Counted from the stretch's first letter, positions 1 through 8,108 are shown. The stretch: 10,826 nt of DNA from a bacterium (GCA_027037705.1 JALVYZ010000249.1:1-10826), one strand, 5' to 3'. Notes: a model not told the origin generated them from the letters alone. Numbers and translations: made by a program.

Positions 1-1141
1 GGTTATATGCCATATTATTTTGGTTAATCAATGTATGCAAGTCATTTTTTAACCCTGAAAATGCAATAATTGAACCCATTGCTCCAAATAATGCCATACT
101 AATCACTGGTTTATATGCTTTTAAAATTGAGCTTTTTAAATATTTGCTTATTTTATCACCTTCTTCTCTGAATAATTTAAAAGAAACTAAAAAACATATA
201 AAAAGATAAATGTATGCGCTATATAGAGGTCTTATCTTAATTATATGAATGGGAATAATTGAAATTTTAAAAATTAAGTCATTGAAAAATTTCTGTTTTA
301 TTGGCGTGATTAGATTAATTCCTGCTAAAAATATAAAAATTAAAATAAATGGAGTTGCATCCTTTAATAAATTTCTATCAATCTTTATTCTAATTCTAAA
401 AATTAAAAATAAAAATATTAACCCCCCAAGTCCTCCAATCATTGCACTAACTGAATAGCTTATATACTTTACAGTGAAATATGTAAAAACATTAATAACA
501 AATGATAGCACAACTATTAATACTAAATATTTTTTTAATAATCTTTGTTCTCCTATTAAATATGGAATAAAAATGAAAAGAAAAAAAGTTGCAGGAAATG
601 ATAAAATAGAAAGATCAACAGATAAAATTCTTGGTGAAATTGATGTAACAGCAGCTAACACAGTAACTATTACACCAGCAAGGGCAAGATGCATAAGTCC
701 CGAATATCCAAGTATACTTAAAACAACTGATCCTTGTGGTGAAATTCCCGCTGAATAGGCCATTGGGGCAACTACAGGTTCTGCTATTACTCCAGCTCCT
801 TCAAAAAAATTACCAAATCCACCTGCAAGAATAAAAGATTTTTGAATCTTATCTTTTGAATTGCTTAGGAATGAAGATGTTAATCTCTGTAGAGATTTTT
901 TTTCAATTAAAAATTGAGATAAAAGTATTCCTGTATAAACTACTAAAATAATTGGTAGTGTAGTTAAAACTCCATCAATTGTGGAAAGAAAAATCACATA
1001 AAAGGATGTATGAAATTTGAATAATGCAATTAAAACAACATAAATTGTTGAAATAATAGAAAGTTTCAAAATATCAATCTTAAAAAATATAACTAAAATA
1101 AAAATTAAAATAACAGGTGATAATGCAAAAAAGAAATTCAT
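1..1141 (-). CDS. L-lactate permease family transporter (3' partial)
   Basis: Integral membrane carrier, probably importing lactate or a related 2-hydroxy acid by ion symport. I translated it by hand from the ATG at 1141-1139; it stays open for about 380 codons to the window edge, so the C-terminal part is missing (family members usually have about 500-550 residues). The start MNFFFALSPVIL is a hydrophobic first helix beginning with the family-like 'LSP'. Residues about 107-127 (GGFGNFFEGAGVIAEPVVA) align with the family signature around GAFLEGAAGFGxPVA of E. coli LldP. Most of the rest is hydrophobic helices, and near residues 350-365 there is a SxxALFGAMGSIIAFSG stretch like the late 'SG' helix of LldP. 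A strong SD (about 1158-1151) overlaps the hemW stop, and the gap is 7 bases. The signature differs from classical LldP (VIAEP for GFGxP), so the substrate may differ. Family assignment is fairly sure, substrate is not. Confidence 0.72.
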   Translation of the reverse strand, partial: MNFFFALSPVILIFILVIFFKIDILKLSIISTIYVVLIALFKFHTSFYVIFLSTIDGVLTTLPIILVVYTGILLSQFLIEKKSLQRLTSSFLSNSKDKIQKSFILAGGFGNFFEGAGVIAEPVVAPMAYSAGISPQGSVVLSILGYSGLMHLALAGVIVTVLAAVTSISPRILSVDLSILSFPATFFLFIFIPYLIGEQRLLKKYLVLIVVLSFVINVFTYFTVKYISYSVSAMIGGLGGLIFLFLIFRIRIKIDRNLLKDATPFILIFIFLAGINLITPIKQKFFNDLIFKISIIPIHIIKIRPLYSAYIYLFICFLVSFKLFREEGDKISKYLKSSILKAYKPVISMALFGAMGSIIAFSGLKNDLHTLINQNNMAYN

Positions 1142-1148
1142 TTAAATT

Positions 1149-2261
1149 TTACCTCCTTACATTTAGAAACTCAGAAAAAATTAAATTGCTAACTTTAAAA
1201 CCATCACTATTTAATCTAACACATTTTGTATTAAATATAAAATATTTTTCAAGTTTATTAAGAACATTGTAATATTTTTTAATAAAATCTTTTTTAAATT
1301 TTATTTTAAAATCATCGAAAATCAATCCCTCAGTTTTTCTTAAATTCATAAAAATATATTCAAACTCCATTGTTTTTTCATCTAAAATTTCTTCATATTC
1401 TTTTTTATTAAAGTTATTTGCATATTCTTTTGGAGATTTTACATTTTGCCATCTTTTCCCTTGATAAAAAGAAACTGCTCCTGCACCAAAGCCCAAATAT
1501 TCCTCATAATTCCAATATCTTAAATTATGTTTACATTTGTATCCTTTTTTTGAGTAATTTGAAATTTCATATTGGATTATGCCTGTTTCATTTAGAAAAT
1601 TGACAATTAAGTCATACATATCACCAAAAAGTATCTCATCTATCTCATTTACTTCTTGGTAATAGAATTTTGTATTTTCCTCAATTGATAATGAATAATA
1701 AGATACATGTTCTGGAGATATTTCTTTTATTTTTTCTAACTCTGATTTTAAATCTGATATTTTTTGACCCAATATTCCAAAGATTAGATCAATAGAAAGG
1801 TTGTTAAAATATTTTCTTACAATTTCAATTGCTTTAATTGCTTGATAAGAGTTATGAGCTCTTCCAAGAAATTTTAAAAATTTGTCATTAAATGATTGTA
1901 TGCCAATGCTTATTCTGTTTATTCCTGAATTTTTATAAATCTTTAATCTTTCTTCTGTAATTGAATCTGGATTGATTTCAATTGATATTTCACAATTTTT
2001 AGAAATTTTAAAATTTTTATAAATAAAGTTTAAAATATTCTCAATATATTCAGGTTTAACAATTGAAGGAGTTCCACCTCCAAAATAAATTGTATCTATA
2101 ATTAAATCACAATTTTTGTAATAATCAATATGTTCTAAAATAGATTTAAAATAACTCTCTAAAATTTTATTCGAAAAATATTTTAATGGATAAGAATTAA
2201 AAGAGCAGTAGTGACATTTGGAAACGCAAAATGGGATATGAATATAAATTGAGATTGTCAT
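1149..2261 (-). CDS. hemW: HemW-like radical SAM protein (heme chaperone / HemN-related)
   Basis: Radical S-adenosylmethionine protein of 370 residues. The [4Fe-4S] motif CxxxCxxC is Cys12, Cys16 and Cys19 in HIPFCVSKCHYCSF. GGGTPS (61-66) is the SAM-binding glycine motif, followed by RISIGIQSF (116-124) and DLIFGILGQ (158-166, usually DLIYGLPGQ). The HemW/HemN C-terminal signature follows: YEISNYSKKGYKCKHNLRYW (231-250) and GFGAGAVSF. The length, and Phe rather than a fourth Cys after the motif, fit HemW (a heme-trafficking protein) better than the longer coproporphyrinogen dehydrogenase HemN, which has CxxxCxxCxC. The ATG at 2261 puts IYIHIPFC at the expected N-terminus. The upstream SD is weak because repeat sequence fills the gap back to the response regulator. 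No other heme gene is in the window. Database tools often mislabel this family as coproporphyrinogen III oxidase. Confidence 0.88.
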   Translation of the reverse strand: MTISIYIHIPFCVSKCHYCSFNSYPLKYFSNKILESYFKSILEHIDYYKNCDLIIDTIYFGGGTPSIVKPEYIENILNFIYKNFKISKNCEISIEINPDSITEERLKIYKNSGINRISIGIQSFNDKFLKFLGRAHNSYQAIKAIEIVRKYFNNLSIDLIFGILGQKISDLKSELEKIKEISPEHVSYYSLSIEENTKFYYQEVNEIDEILFGDMYDLIVNFLNETGIIQYEISNYSKKGYKCKHNLRYWNYEEYLGFGAGAVSFYQGKRWQNVKSPKEYANNFNKKEYEEILDEKTMEFEYIFMNLRKTEGLIFDDFKIKFKKDFIKKYYNVLNKLEKYFIFNTKCVRLNSDGFKVSNLIFSEFLNVRR

Positions 2262-2272
2262 TTTTTTAGGTT

Positions 2273-2334
2273 GAAGGATGAAGGTTGAAGGTGGAAGAGA
2301 TTTTATTAACTAACCCCTTCTGCCTTCCCCATTC
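2273..2334. repeat. inverted pair of GAAGGNN heptamer arrays around an AT core
   Basis: On the plus strand four consecutive heptamers, GAAGGAT, GAAGGTT, GAAGGTG and GAAGAGA (2273-2300), are followed by a 13-base AT-rich core (2301-2313, containing TTATTAAC). Three heptamers of the complementary type then follow: CCCCTTC, TGCCTTC and CCCATTC (2314-2334). The arms can pair: GAAGGTGGAAG (2287-2297) with CTTCTGCCTTC (2317-2327) gives 11 pairs including two wobbles, with a 19-base loop. The right arm touches the stop codon of the response regulator and the left arm ends just before the hemW start. No T tract follows on the transcribed strand, so this is not a standard intrinsic terminator. Function unknown. 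Confidence 0.75.
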
Positions 2335-2686
2335 ACAAAACCAATATTTTTCTTATTTTTTCTTTTAATTCCGTTAAATCACTTGATTTTACAACATATT
2401 CTTCTGCACTCCAGGTTATGAAATTCTGTTTATAACTTTCGTATGCTGAACATAAAATTACTGGAATATCTTTAAAAAGCTCTTTAAATTTTTTTAAACC
2501 TTCTAATCCATCAACTCCTGGCATTTTTATATCAAGAATAATTAAATCAGGGTTAAAATCTTCAATCTTTTTTATAGCATTATTCACACTATCTGCTGTT
2601 TCTATGATATAACCTTCATCTGTTAATTCCTCTTTATAAAGCAATCTTATATTCTCTTCATCATCTACAATTAAAATTTTTTTCAA
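2333..2686 (-). CDS. single-domain response regulator (receiver only)
   Basis: CheY-like receiver of 117 residues with no output domain. Acidic pocket Asp8/Asp9, phospho-acceptor Asp52 (LIILDIKMPG), Ser80 at the switch Ser/Thr position (VILCSAYES) and the conserved Lys100 (YVVKSS) are all present, so it should accept phosphate. The start is TTG at 2686-2684, giving MKKILIVDDEEN, the classical receiver N-terminus. An ideal SD (AGGAGGTGA, 2699-2691) lies just upstream and also encodes the last codons and stop of the kinase gene. The gap is 4 bases, so kinase and regulator are almost certainly cognate and translationally coupled. With no DNA-binding or enzymatic domain, output must be by protein-protein contact or a phosphorelay to another protein; the partner is not in the window. 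Confidence 0.92.
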   Translation of the reverse strand: MKKILIVDDEENIRLLYKEELTDEGYIIETADSVNNAIKKIEDFNPDLIILDIKMPGVDGLEGLKKFKELFKDIPVILCSAYESYKQNFITWSAEEYVVKSSDLTELKEKIRKILVL

Positions 2687-2690
2687 AATA

Positions 2691-2699
2691 TCACCTCCT
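2691..2699 (-). promoter_or_regulatory. Shine-Dalgarno fixing the TTG start of the response regulator
   Basis: The minus strand reads AGGAGGTGA, followed by TATT and the TTG start. The same bases encode the final two arginines and the TGA of the histidine kinase. This near-perfect anti-SD match supports a TTG start, since no ATG lies near the receiver N-terminus. Confidence 0.8.
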
Positions 2700-4346
2700 G
2701 CATGGTAAAGTTATTTCTACTTTTGCTCCAATATCTGTATTTAAAATTTTTATATCTCCTCCATGTTGTTGAATTATTCTGTAAGATATTGTTAATCCAA
2801 GACCTGTTCCATATTCTTTTGTTGAAAAAAATGGTTCAAAAATTCTATTTAAAATTTCTTCTGGAATACCATTTCCAGTGTCTTCAAAAGATATTTTGCA
2901 CATTTTTGTTAATGGTTCAATTTTTATAAAAATTTTACCATTTCTTCCAATCGCTTCTATTGAATTTGTTAAAATATTTAAAAATACCTGTTTCAAAAGT
3001 GATTTATTTCCAAAAATTTTTGGTTCTACAGAATATTCAAATACAACTTTAATATTTTTTTCCTTTAACTCATTCTCTAAAAGATTTAAAGTATCATTAA
3101 TAAGCTCAATAATATTAACAGGATTTAAAGTAATTTTATTAGTTTTGGAAAAAATGAGTAAATCTTTTAATAATCTCTCCAATCTATGAGATTCTTGAGA
3201 AATTATATTTAAATATTTTCTTAATTTTTCTTTATCAAGTTTATCAAAATTTTTTATAATTCTACCAGTAAAACCTGAAATAGACATAATTGGGTTTTTG
3301 ATCTCATGCGATATTTCACCAAGAACCTCAAAAAAACTTGTCCTTTCCTCAATTTCAAGTTTTTTATAAAATAATTTTAGATTATTTAATTTTTTTGAAT
3401 AATTCAAAATTCCAGCAAGGAGATCTGAGATAACTGATATTTTAAAAATAACTGATTGACTTTGAATATTATTTACCACAAGCAATCCAATATTTAAATT
3501 TTTTAATTTTATTGGAAAAATAGCAATATTAATGAATCCAAACTCTTTTAACTTTTTATAAATTTCAATATTACAAAATGGATAATCTATAAGTTTAAAC
3601 TTGAATTTTCCAATCTTTTTAATCTCTTTATTAATACGAAATTTATTAAATGACAGCCTATCAAAATTTTTGAATGCATTTTCTAAAGAAATAAAATTCA
3701 AATCATCTTTTTCAAATGCATATTTAGGAATAAACTTTTTTTCATAAATAAAGAAAACAGCTCTATCTATATTTAATGAAAATTTTAAATAACAGAAAAG
3801 CACTTTAATTATCCTTACCCTTTCATGAAGAGAAAAAAGCTGCAATAAGAATTTTTTATCATCTTCAGTATATCCAATAACTGGATAAGATTTTCCTTTT
3901 ACCTCTTTTTTTAATGCTTCAGAAATATTCTCTAATTTTTCTTTTATTTTTATTTCTTTATAATATTCTTTAAAAAAGAGGGATAAAGTTCTTGTAAAAA
4001 TTGATAAAAATTTTATTTTTTCTTCATCTAAGTTCTCATCATTAACTATTAAAACTCCATAAATATAAAAATTATCTTTTACAGGAAAATAATATAAATT
4101 ATCTTTTTGTAAAACTTCTCCTTTTATAAAAACTTTTTTTAATACTTCGTTATTAATTTTAGAATTTAAATTTTCTATTTCAAAAATTTTTATAAATTTA
4201 TCTTTTTCAAATTGGTAAATGGAAATATATTGAAATGAAATTAGATTTTTTAATAATAAAAGCGCAGTATGTATTTTCTCATTTATAGATATGGGATAAT
4301 CATTTAATTCAAGACATTTACCTATTGCTTCTGCAAAAATTAGCAA
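2691..4346 (-). CDS. soluble sensor histidine kinase with two GAF-like N-terminal regions
   Basis: Cytosolic sensor kinase of 551 residues with no convincing transmembrane helix. Residues about 15-130 and 165-320 look like two divergent GAF-like sensor domains (alternating strand patterns ending in YGVLIVNDE and IGLLVVNN), separated by a charged coiled-coil-like linker (about 128-152). The HisKA dimerisation helix carries the phospho-acceptor His347 (GEISHEIKNP). The ATPase domain has the N box around Asn457-Asn461 (VFLNILTNSIEAI), G1 DTGNGIP (489-495), an F box (FEPFFSTK) and G2 GTGLGL (513-518). All catalytic elements are intact. The only start is TTG at 4346-4344, since a stop codon lies directly in front in frame; AAAGGAG at 4364-4358 is the SD at a rather long 11-base spacing. 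It follows galT by 3 bases and precedes its receiver partner by 4. The ligand is unknown. Confidence 0.92.
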   Translation of the reverse strand: MLIFAEAIGKCLELNDYPISINEKIHTALLLLKNLISFQYISIYQFEKDKFIKIFEIENLNSKINNEVLKKVFIKGEVLQKDNLYYFPVKDNFYIYGVLIVNDENLDEEKIKFLSIFTRTLSLFFKEYYKEIKIKEKLENISEALKKEVKGKSYPVIGYTEDDKKFLLQLFSLHERVRIIKVLFCYLKFSLNIDRAVFFIYEKKFIPKYAFEKDDLNFISLENAFKNFDRLSFNKFRINKEIKKIGKFKFKLIDYPFCNIEIYKKLKEFGFINIAIFPIKLKNLNIGLLVVNNIQSQSVIFKISVISDLLAGILNYSKKLNNLKLFYKKLEIEERTSFFEVLGEISHEIKNPIMSISGFTGRIIKNFDKLDKEKLRKYLNIISQESHRLERLLKDLLIFSKTNKITLNPVNIIELINDTLNLLENELKEKNIKVVFEYSVEPKIFGNKSLLKQVFLNILTNSIEAIGRNGKIFIKIEPLTKMCKISFEDTGNGIPEEILNRIFEPFFSTKEYGTGLGLTISYRIIQQHGGDIKILNTDIGAKVEITLPCRR

Positions 4347-4349
4347 TTA

Positions 4350-5351
4350 TTAGTCAACTCCTTTTAAATATTCTGCAGCTTCTTCTGGTGGAGTTGGATT
4401 AATATAGAAACCTGTACCCCATTCAAAACCAGCAATTTTAGTGAGTTTTGGCATTATTTCAATATGCCAATGATAATAAGGATTTTCTAGATTATTAAAA
4501 CTTGAAGTGTGAATAATATAATTAAACGAAGGGTTCATCAAACATATATCTATCTTTTTTAATATTTTTCCTAAAACTACAGATAAAGAATTTAATTCAT
4601 CATCAGTTATTTTTAAAAAATCTGAACAATGTCTTTTTGGAATTATCCATGTTTCAAATGGCGAACATGATGCAAAAGGCGCAACAACAATAAAATTTCT
4701 TTCATCAATTATAACTCTTTCACGAGAATGTAATTCCTGTGCAATTATGTCACAATAAATACATCTATCTCTATATTCATAATATCTCTTTGCTCCTGTC
4801 ATTTCTTCATTTACTCTTTTTGGAACAACAGGCAAAGCTATCAATTGAGAATGAGAATGGCTAAGGGATGCTCCAGCCTCTTCTCCATAATTTTTAAAAA
4901 TCATGATATATTTGAATCTTATATCTTTTTTTAAATCTGCAAGTCTCTCTTTATATGCAATTAAAATTTTTTTAATATGGTCATGAGTCATTTGACTCAT
5001 TCTTAGAAAATGATCTGGAGTTTCAATTATAACCTCATGAGCTCCTATTCCATTCATCATATCATAAAGCCCTATGCCTCTCTTATTTAAATCACCTTCA
5101 ACAACTAAAGCTGGGAATTTATTTGGTACAACTCTAACCTCCCAGCCAGGAGTATCCAATTGTCTACCAGGTTTTCCAATTGCAAATATTTCATGAGGAG
5201 CATATTTTTCATTTCCAGGACAGAAAGGACAATATTCAGGAGAAATTTGAGATGTTGATTCTTTCCTCCCCCATTCAATTGGCCTTTTTGCTCTTTCAGT
5301 TGAAATTATTACCCATCTGCCAATTATTGGGTCTCTTCTTAATTGAGGCAT
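4350..5351 (-). CDS. galT: GalT-family hexose-1-phosphate nucleotidyltransferase
   Basis: HIT-superfamily enzyme of 333 residues. GalT moves UMP between UDP-glucose and galactose-1-phosphate through a uridylyl-histidine. First zinc site: Cys41 and Cys44 (CPFCPGNE), His114 (TPDHF) and His165. Catalytic nucleophile: His167 in SHSHSQ (165-169; E. coli has HPHCQ). A second CxxC pair (Cys197, Cys200 in RCIYC) and the C-terminal HWHIEI...GFEWGTGFYINP region resemble the two-zinc branch that includes thermophile GalTs and plant ADP-glucose phosphorylase, so an ADP- or UDP-sugar phosphorylase/transferase role is possible. The ATG at 5351 gives MPQLRRDPIIGRWVIIS, the expected family N-terminus. The first 13 bases overlap the end of the M16 peptidase gene, suggesting translational coupling. 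No other sugar gene is nearby. Family sure, exact substrate not. Confidence 0.85.
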   Translation of the reverse strand: MPQLRRDPIIGRWVIISTERAKRPIEWGRKESTSQISPEYCPFCPGNEKYAPHEIFAIGKPGRQLDTPGWEVRVVPNKFPALVVEGDLNKRGIGLYDMMNGIGAHEVIIETPDHFLRMSQMTHDHIKKILIAYKERLADLKKDIRFKYIMIFKNYGEEAGASLSHSHSQLIALPVVPKRVNEEMTGAKRYYEYRDRCIYCDIIAQELHSRERVIIDERNFIVVAPFASCSPFETWIIPKRHCSDFLKITDDELNSLSVVLGKILKKIDICLMNPSFNYIIHTSSFNNLENPYYHWHIEIMPKLTKIAGFEWGTGFYINPTPPEEAAEYLKGVD

Positions 5352-7822
5352 AATGTTATTCTTGGACTTGTAAAATATTTTTTTATAACTTTATCTACTT
5401 CATCTTTACTTAAAGTTTTGATTTTTTGCAAATACTTTTTCTCAAAGTTTAACCCAAAGCCATATAATTCATTAAAAAAGTTATTACCAGCTATTGAAAT
5501 AAATTTCTGTTGCGAAATTTTATAATTCCCAATTAAATAATTCCTTGCTAAATTTAATTCTTCTTTTGTAATTCCATTTTCAACCAATTCATCAATTAAT
5601 AAATCCAATTCTTTTAAAACTTTTTCTGTTAATTTTTTATCAGTATTAACATATATTCCAAAACAACCACCATCAATACCATTTAAATAAAATGGGAAAA
5701 TGGCATAACAAAGTCCTAATTTTTCTCTAATATTATTAAAAAGTCTTCCACTTTGGTTTCCAAGAGCATTTTTAATTAAAGTCATTGCAAAAGAATCTTT
5801 ATGACCATGTTCTGGTGCAATAAAACCAGTAATTATATATGATTGATTTTTATTGTATTTCTCAACTATTTTCTGCTCTTTAATTTTATCAGGCAATCTT
5901 TTTTCTTTTATACAAAATTTTCCTGCAGATTTTATTAAGTTCAAACTCCCTATTATTTCATCTTTTTGTTGGATTGTAAAATCTCCTGCAAAACTAAAAA
6001 CTATATTTTCTGGGACAAAAATTTTTTTATAAAATTCTTTTACCTGATTTACTTTAAATTTTTTAATATTTTTCTCTTCACCTTTTATGTCAAATTGATA
6101 ATGATGTCCCTTAAATATATTTTTATAAAACAATCTTAATGCATACTCCATTGGAGTATCTTTTTCCAACTTAATTCTACCTAAAATTTCATTTTTCAGG
6201 CGATTTAACTTATACTCTGGAAAAATAGAATTAAATATTATATCTTTTAACACTTCAAAAGATCTTAATAATTCGTTCTTTAATACATACCCGCTTATTC
6301 CAATTGAATTTCTCCCTGAAAAGGAAATTAACTCTCCGCCCCTTGATTCAATTTGCTCAAAAATCTCATTTTCAGAATAATTAACAGAGCCTTTTGTTAA
6401 ATATTTTGCTAATAAATAACTTATACCATTATTATTTTCATTTTCAAATCTTAATCCACCAAATGCACCAATTTTATATGCAACAATAGGAGTCCTTTTT
6501 ATTTTTTCAAAAATTATCTTGATACCATTATCTAATTTAATTAACTCTCTTTTTTTTAGATTTTTTTTAAAAAAATTAACATTTGGTGTAATCTCATTAA
6601 ACTCTAAATCAACTGGAGATAACATAACAACAGTAGCAAAATTTTTATCTAACCAATTTTTAACAGCATTTTTTATCTTTTTTGGTGTAATTTTATTTAA
6701 CTTTCTAATATAAATTTTTTCATTTTTATAATCGCCAGTTATAATATGATAAAATAAAATTTTTTTCGCTTCTTCAGAACAACTTTCTTTATCATAATAT
6801 ATTTCAGATTTTAAATTTAAAACACTTTTTTCAATATCTGTTAATGTTAATTCATTTTTTTGAAAAAATTCTAATTCATTAAAAATTTCTGAAAGAACTA
6901 ATTTTATATCTTTATCTGTTGAAACTATTGCTGTGATTAAAAAAATAGAAAAATATTTCATTGGATAAATATAAGATGCTATATCAAGAACCAACTCTTT
7001 TTCTTTTTTTAATTTTTTAACAAGATAAGAGCTTTGGCCTGATCCAAAAAAATTTGCAAAAACATCTAAACTAACAAAATCGTCTGAATTAAATTTTGGC
7101 AATTTAAAGCTTATGCCCAAATAAAAATGAGAACAGTCTAACTTTTCTACAAAAATATTAAAATTATTTTTTTCATTTTCTTTAAAGTCTAATTCTATAA
7201 TACTATTTTTTTCACATTTAATATCACTAAAAATCTCTTCAACTTTTCTTTTTACATCATCTTCAATTAGGTCTCCGACTATAATTAATGTTGAATTGGT
7301 TGGAGAATAATAGTTTTTATAATATTCTAAAATTTTTTCATGTGTGATACTTTTAATAGATTCTTTTAATCCTATAACAGGCCTTTTATAACCGATATTT
7401 TGAAATGTTTTCTCAAAAATCTTTTCATAAAGTAATTTAAAAGGATTATCTTTTCCACCTTTTAATTCTTCAATTATAATATTTTTCTCTAATTCAACTT
7501 CTTCTTTTGAAAACGAAAGATTATAAACTAAATTTTTTATTTCCTTAAGGCCAACTTCTAAATTTTCACTTGGAATGGTTATATAAAAAACTGTCTCATC
7601 AAGAGATGTGTATGCATTTAAATAGCCACCGCAACTTTCAATAACAGTTGCAGTGGCTTTTCCTTTAAATAATAAATGTTCTAAAAAATGTGATACACCT
7701 GCGAGTTCTTCAGGTTCATTTACACTACCTGTTTTGATAGCAAAATATATTGAACAAACTTTTGTTTTTTGTTGTTTTTCAAATATAACTTCAAGTCCAT
7801 TATTTAAAGTAAAATACTCCAC
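5339..7822 (-). CDS. fused two-half M16 (insulinase/pitrilysin-type) zinc metallopeptidase
   Basis: Peptidase of 827 residues built as two roughly 410-residue M16 halves in one chain. The N-half (1 to about 420) has the inverted zinc motif HxxEH: His45, Glu48, His49 in SHFLEHLLFKG. The third ligand Glu is at about 118-119 (NIIIEELKGG). The C-half starts near 427 (LIKLDNGIKIIFEK) and has ISYLLAKYLTKGS where HxxEH would be, so it is catalytically dead. It keeps the R...Y substrate-binding signature IREKLGLCYA (about 698-707). Family enzymes degrade peptides inside a clamshell formed by two such halves. There is no signal peptide or lipobox, so it is probably cytoplasmic. The start is GTG at 7822-7820, one base after the stop of the upstream gene, and it gives the typical FTLNNGLEVIFE N-terminus. 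The SD is weak and purine-rich (AAGAAAAAGA), so coupling to the upstream gene is likely. Substrate unknown. Confidence 0.9.
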   Translation of the reverse strand: MEYFTLNNGLEVIFEKQQKTKVCSIYFAIKTGSVNEPEELAGVSHFLEHLLFKGKATATVIESCGGYLNAYTSLDETVFYITIPSENLEVGLKEIKNLVYNLSFSKEEVELEKNIIIEELKGGKDNPFKLLYEKIFEKTFQNIGYKRPVIGLKESIKSITHEKILEYYKNYYSPTNSTLIIVGDLIEDDVKRKVEEIFSDIKCEKNSIIELDFKENEKNNFNIFVEKLDCSHFYLGISFKLPKFNSDDFVSLDVFANFFGSGQSSYLVKKLKKEKELVLDIASYIYPMKYFSIFLITAIVSTDKDIKLVLSEIFNELEFFQKNELTLTDIEKSVLNLKSEIYYDKESCSEEAKKILFYHIITGDYKNEKIYIRKLNKITPKKIKNAVKNWLDKNFATVVMLSPVDLEFNEITPNVNFFKKNLKKRELIKLDNGIKIIFEKIKRTPIVAYKIGAFGGLRFENENNNGISYLLAKYLTKGSVNYSENEIFEQIESRGGELISFSGRNSIGISGYVLKNELLRSFEVLKDIIFNSIFPEYKLNRLKNEILGRIKLEKDTPMEYALRLFYKNIFKGHHYQFDIKGEEKNIKKFKVNQVKEFYKKIFVPENIVFSFAGDFTIQQKDEIIGSLNLIKSAGKFCIKEKRLPDKIKEQKIVEKYNKNQSYIITGFIAPEHGHKDSFAMTLIKNALGNQSGRLFNNIREKLGLCYAIFPFYLNGIDGGCFGIYVNTDKKLTEKVLKELDLLIDELVENGITKEELNLARNYLIGNYKISQQKFISIAGNNFFNELYGFGLNFEKKYLQKIKTLSKDEVDKVIKKYFTSPRITLCLN

Positions 7823-7823
7823 T

Positions 7824-8102
7824 TTATCTTTTTCTTGCTGCTCTCTTTGATGCTTTTAATGGGTTAATTTTTTTGCTTTCTTCTACAAATTCAGGTTTTC
7901 TGTGTGTAGCAAAATTACAAAGCCCATTTTTCCATTTTACTGAGGGATCCGGGAAAACAGAACAATATTTTTGTCCATTGTATTCTTCAATTCTTGCACA
8001 TCCTTCACAATCCTGAACAATTGGTTTACAACTACCAAGTTTACAACCATTTTTTCCCATTAAAAAACATTCTTTATTTGGTTTTACTGTTACACACTGC
8101 AT
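7824..8102 (-). CDS. PxxKW-family small cysteine-rich protein
   Basis: Basic 92-residue protein with eight cysteines (3, 12, 20, 25, 32, 35, 47, 62) and a late His67. The segment Pro53-x-x-Lys56-Trp57 followed by KNGLCNFATH matches the 'PxxKW' Cys-rich family that I recall mainly from Desulfobacterota-type anaerobes; this recognition is from memory. The Cys spacing (CxxC at 32-35 plus scattered Cys) suggests binding of zinc or an iron-sulfur cluster, but no standard ferredoxin motif (CxxCxxCxxxC) is present. The Lys/Arg-rich tail (NPLKASKRAARKR) could bind nucleic acid or acidic protein. The ATG at 8102 is supported by SD AGGGAG at 8114-8109, spacing 6. It sits between the lyase-like gene and the M16 peptidase, with a one-base gap to the latter. 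Function not established. Confidence 0.8.
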   Translation of the reverse strand: MQCVTVKPNKECFLMGKNGCKLGSCKPIVQDCEGCARIEEYNGQKYCSVFPDPSVKWKNGLCNFATHRKPEFVEESKKINPLKASKRAARKR

Positions 8103-8108
8103 TTTTAT

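Noticed and set aside
249-758. Two plus-strand open frames of 69 and 94 codons
   Set aside because: They lie fully inside the minus-strand permease gene, have low-complexity Lys/Ile/Asn-rich translations, no SD and no family resemblance; they are shadows.
1149-2261. Coproporphyrinogen III dehydrogenase HemN
   Set aside because: The protein is short (370 residues), starts directly before the radical SAM motif and lacks the fourth Cys of the HemN CxxxCxxCxC motif; HemW fits better.
2287-2327. Intrinsic terminator between the response regulator and hemW
   Set aside because: The hairpin arms pair, but no T tract follows on the transcribed minus strand (an A-rich stretch follows instead) and pairing includes wobbles; it is better described as a repeat element.
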